A DNA stretch of 32,968 nucleotides from Branchiostoma floridae (taxonomy: Eukaryota > Chordata > Leptocardii > Amphioxiformes > Branchiostomatidae). The position numbers and the translations under genes are program-made. The notes beneath the pieces were generated by a model. It was not told where the DNA came from. It saw nothing but the letters and a program-made list of their open reading frames with translations, and searched no databases. The stretch lies in the NCBI RefSeq assembly GCF_000003815.2, contig NC_049979.1:32588762-32621729 (forward strand), read 5' to 3'. Below are positions 31,358-32,968 of the stretch, piece by piece. Positions within the stretch are counted from its first letter, which is position 1; each line of letters starts with the position of its first letter.

Positions 31358-31589
31358 GTGAGGCCTCTGCTTTAGTTAGGAACACGTGGTATTTTCAGCG
31401 GAAAATACTTTCGTAAAAATTCTGAATTTCGCGTGTGCGCGGATGGCCAACCTAGAAATAACGATTCCGGGTATGTGTGCCGGTATAACAAAACCCGTCA
31501 ATTTTGCATTTATTGCAAGAATTGTGTAGGGATTACGATCATTATTGTCCACCTTCTGCACGAAACTAGTAAATGTGTTCTTCTTTTAG

Positions 31590-31795
31590 GGAAGACACAA
31601 ACGACCTAAATGCGGAAATCAAGACCTTTCTTATCAATCATGGCATCCGTCAAGAAGCCGTGGCGACAGAAATTGGCGTCAGCAACAGCTCCGTGTCAGT
31701 GTTTTTAAAACATGGCCGGGGTCTGAACGGTGGCAAGAGAAGAGCTATTTATACTTGGTACACCAGACAAAAGCATATTGCAACAGGAATGGCAG
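31590..31795 (+). CDS. HNF-class homeobox gene, POU-specific-like domain exon
   Basis: The acceptor is TGTGTTCTTCTTTTAG. The exon encodes EDTNDLNAEIKTFLINHGIR, QEAVATEIGVSNSSVSVFLK, HGRGLNGGKRRAIYTWYTRQ and KHIATGMA. The pattern (E)IK.FL....I.Q..V....G.S.S..S..L..G.....KR.A.Y.WY...K matches the POU-specific-like domain of HMBOX1 and HNF1. KRRAIYTWYTRQK is closer to HNF1, the start closer to HMBOX1. It ends GCAG|GTATGT in phase 1 and continues beyond the window; the homeodomain is not here. Amphioxus is reported to have Hmbox, Hnf1 and a lineage-specific HNF-class gene (Ahnfx); I cannot decide which this is. Confidence 0.85.
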
Positions 31796-31989
31796 GTATG
31801 TATTCTTTTTCCATTTAAAAATAGTATCTCACTAAAGCTCTTCGTATTATTTCAAGACAAAAAAATTAACAAGTACTAGAGTTCCATGATCATGCCTTTA
31901 TTCAAGACTTTAAAGTTTGATTACTGTTTATATTCTTTCCAGCGCAACTTTCATAGTGCTTTGTCAAAATCATGTAGCCTCTACCAGAC

Positions 31990-32968
31990 TCTGGCTCTAC
32001 CAGACTAGTCAATGATGATAGGGGGCTTTGGCCAAGTGTCTATTGACATTTCAGTTACATATATATGTGACGAGTTTGAAAGTCCTGTCATGGAATTCAG
32101 ATGTTTTATGGACTTCACTCATTATTTATCAACATTATGTGTTAATTTGCATAATTAGTATCGCATTGTGTAAGTAATTACTCAGGCTATGCTATCTACG
32201 ACTCATAAATCACGACTACAGCATGTTCAAAACACGAGATGTCCAAAATTGTCCAAAAAAGTTTTCTGCAATACCTTAACTCTTGTCCTGTGGGACCGGT
32301 TATATGACCGAATGCACAAGTAGTCCCTGTGTGCGGGTCCGGTTTTACAACCGTGTCGGGGTATTCCCCACAAAATCATCTAACTTCTGTATGCATGCTT
32401 CTTGCATCCCTACTTATCATAGAAGCCGCTAGGGAGCTCATTATCAAACTTGACCTTCGCTTTTATTACCCTTACCCAACTACCAAATATTAGGAGGATC
32501 CTATCAAGGCTTTTAGATTTATGCATTCCAAAAACAAACTGACGCATACACTCGACCCGCTACCCTGCTGACATAAAATGCCACGCCAACAATTTTCGAA
32601 ATCGACCTTCTTTTTCACAACTGATACTCAAATACCAAATGTCATGAAAATCTATAAACATCTTCTTGAATTATATGCTGTTGAATATTGAATTTTTCTC
32701 ATTATGACAATTAGCTGTTGATTTCCATAATTTGTATTACATAATGTAGGTCACCACTCATTATATCGTCATGATGGTCCGTCAAAACGTTCTCGAGTTA
32801 TTCTCGTAAAAAAAAGACGCTTAGGGTTCTAATCACAGTACTTACCCTCTGCCCCAAGGGCTATCTACCACTAAAAAATTACGACCACAGCATACCCAGA
32901 ACACGAGATGTCAAAATTAGAACTTTTGCTGCAGTATCTTAGGGAGCAAATAGGGTCCCATATCGACT
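31990..32968 (-). mobile_element. Octamer-family element, inverse copies, running off the edge
   Basis: It reads in reverse the order of 7361-8367: TATATATGTGACGAGTTTGAAAGTCCTGTCATGGAATTC, TTAATTTGCATAATTAGTA, ACGACTACAGCATGTTC, then a second partial copy from about 32600 (CTCGAGTTATTCTCGTAAA, CTGCCCCAAGGGCTATCTACCACT). A GC-richer block at 32280-32375 with two GGWCCGGTT units is not part of the family and may be an insertion. No exon of the HNF-class gene is seen. Confidence 0.55.

Overview
The window looks like a draft-assembly piece of a lancelet (amphioxus, Branchiostoma-type) genome. This is inferred from the dense mix of MITEs, LINE fragments and a tRNA-derived SINE, from intron-split genes with GT-AG borders, and from an HNF-class homeobox gene whose N-terminal motifs resemble vertebrate HMBOX1 and HNF1. 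An assembly gap of N bases covers 18271-19054. There is no prokaryotic gene organisation. Most open frames without introns are chance frames in repeats.

Layout. 1-3236 is a degenerate ~76-bp minisatellite, split by a piggyBac-like MITE (1721-3009, TTAA target) that itself carries a tRNA-derived SINE (2275-2588, 6-bp target duplication). 3237-7206 holds MITE remnants, an unassigned stretch and a minus-strand LINE 3' fragment. 7211-10800 is a second large piggyBac-like MITE, in inverse orientation. It was hit by two nearly identical ~1-kb elements rich in POU octamers and by a composite insertion. 10869-14817 is a 3.95-kb element with long terminal inverted repeats and a 9-bp target duplication, inserted in an octamer-rich element. 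It holds another TTAA-flanked MITE and several candidate exons, mainly on the minus strand. 15034-15127 and 19280-19470 are arrays of nested palindromes; the second lies in the loop of a long inverted repeat next to the gap.

Genes. A plus-strand, multi-exon gene of unknown function runs from about 15.58 to 17.24 kb. Its six exons join in consistent phase, and a CpG-rich promoter-like stretch lies upstream. From 23.2 kb to beyond the right edge lies the 5' part of an HNF-class homeobox gene. Four exons (23228-23388, 24714-24895, 27555-27693, 31590-31795) join in perfect phase. They encode two tandem copies of an HNF1/HMBOX1-type N-terminal motif, a linker and a POU-specific-like domain; the homeodomain itself is outside the window. 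A LINE (28466-31072) with an 11-bp target duplication sits in the third intron. Just after it lies a TATA-like box and a possible alternative first exon (31293-31357) that splices in phase to the POU-like exon.

How it fits together. The two genes supply the only convincing host coding sequence; everything else is layered transposition. The piggyBac-like MITEs repeatedly carry a perfect RFX X-box palindrome, CRE (TGACGTCA) and YY1-like motifs. The octamer-rich elements carry many ATGCAAAT sites. Whether these act as regulatory elements for the genes is inference.
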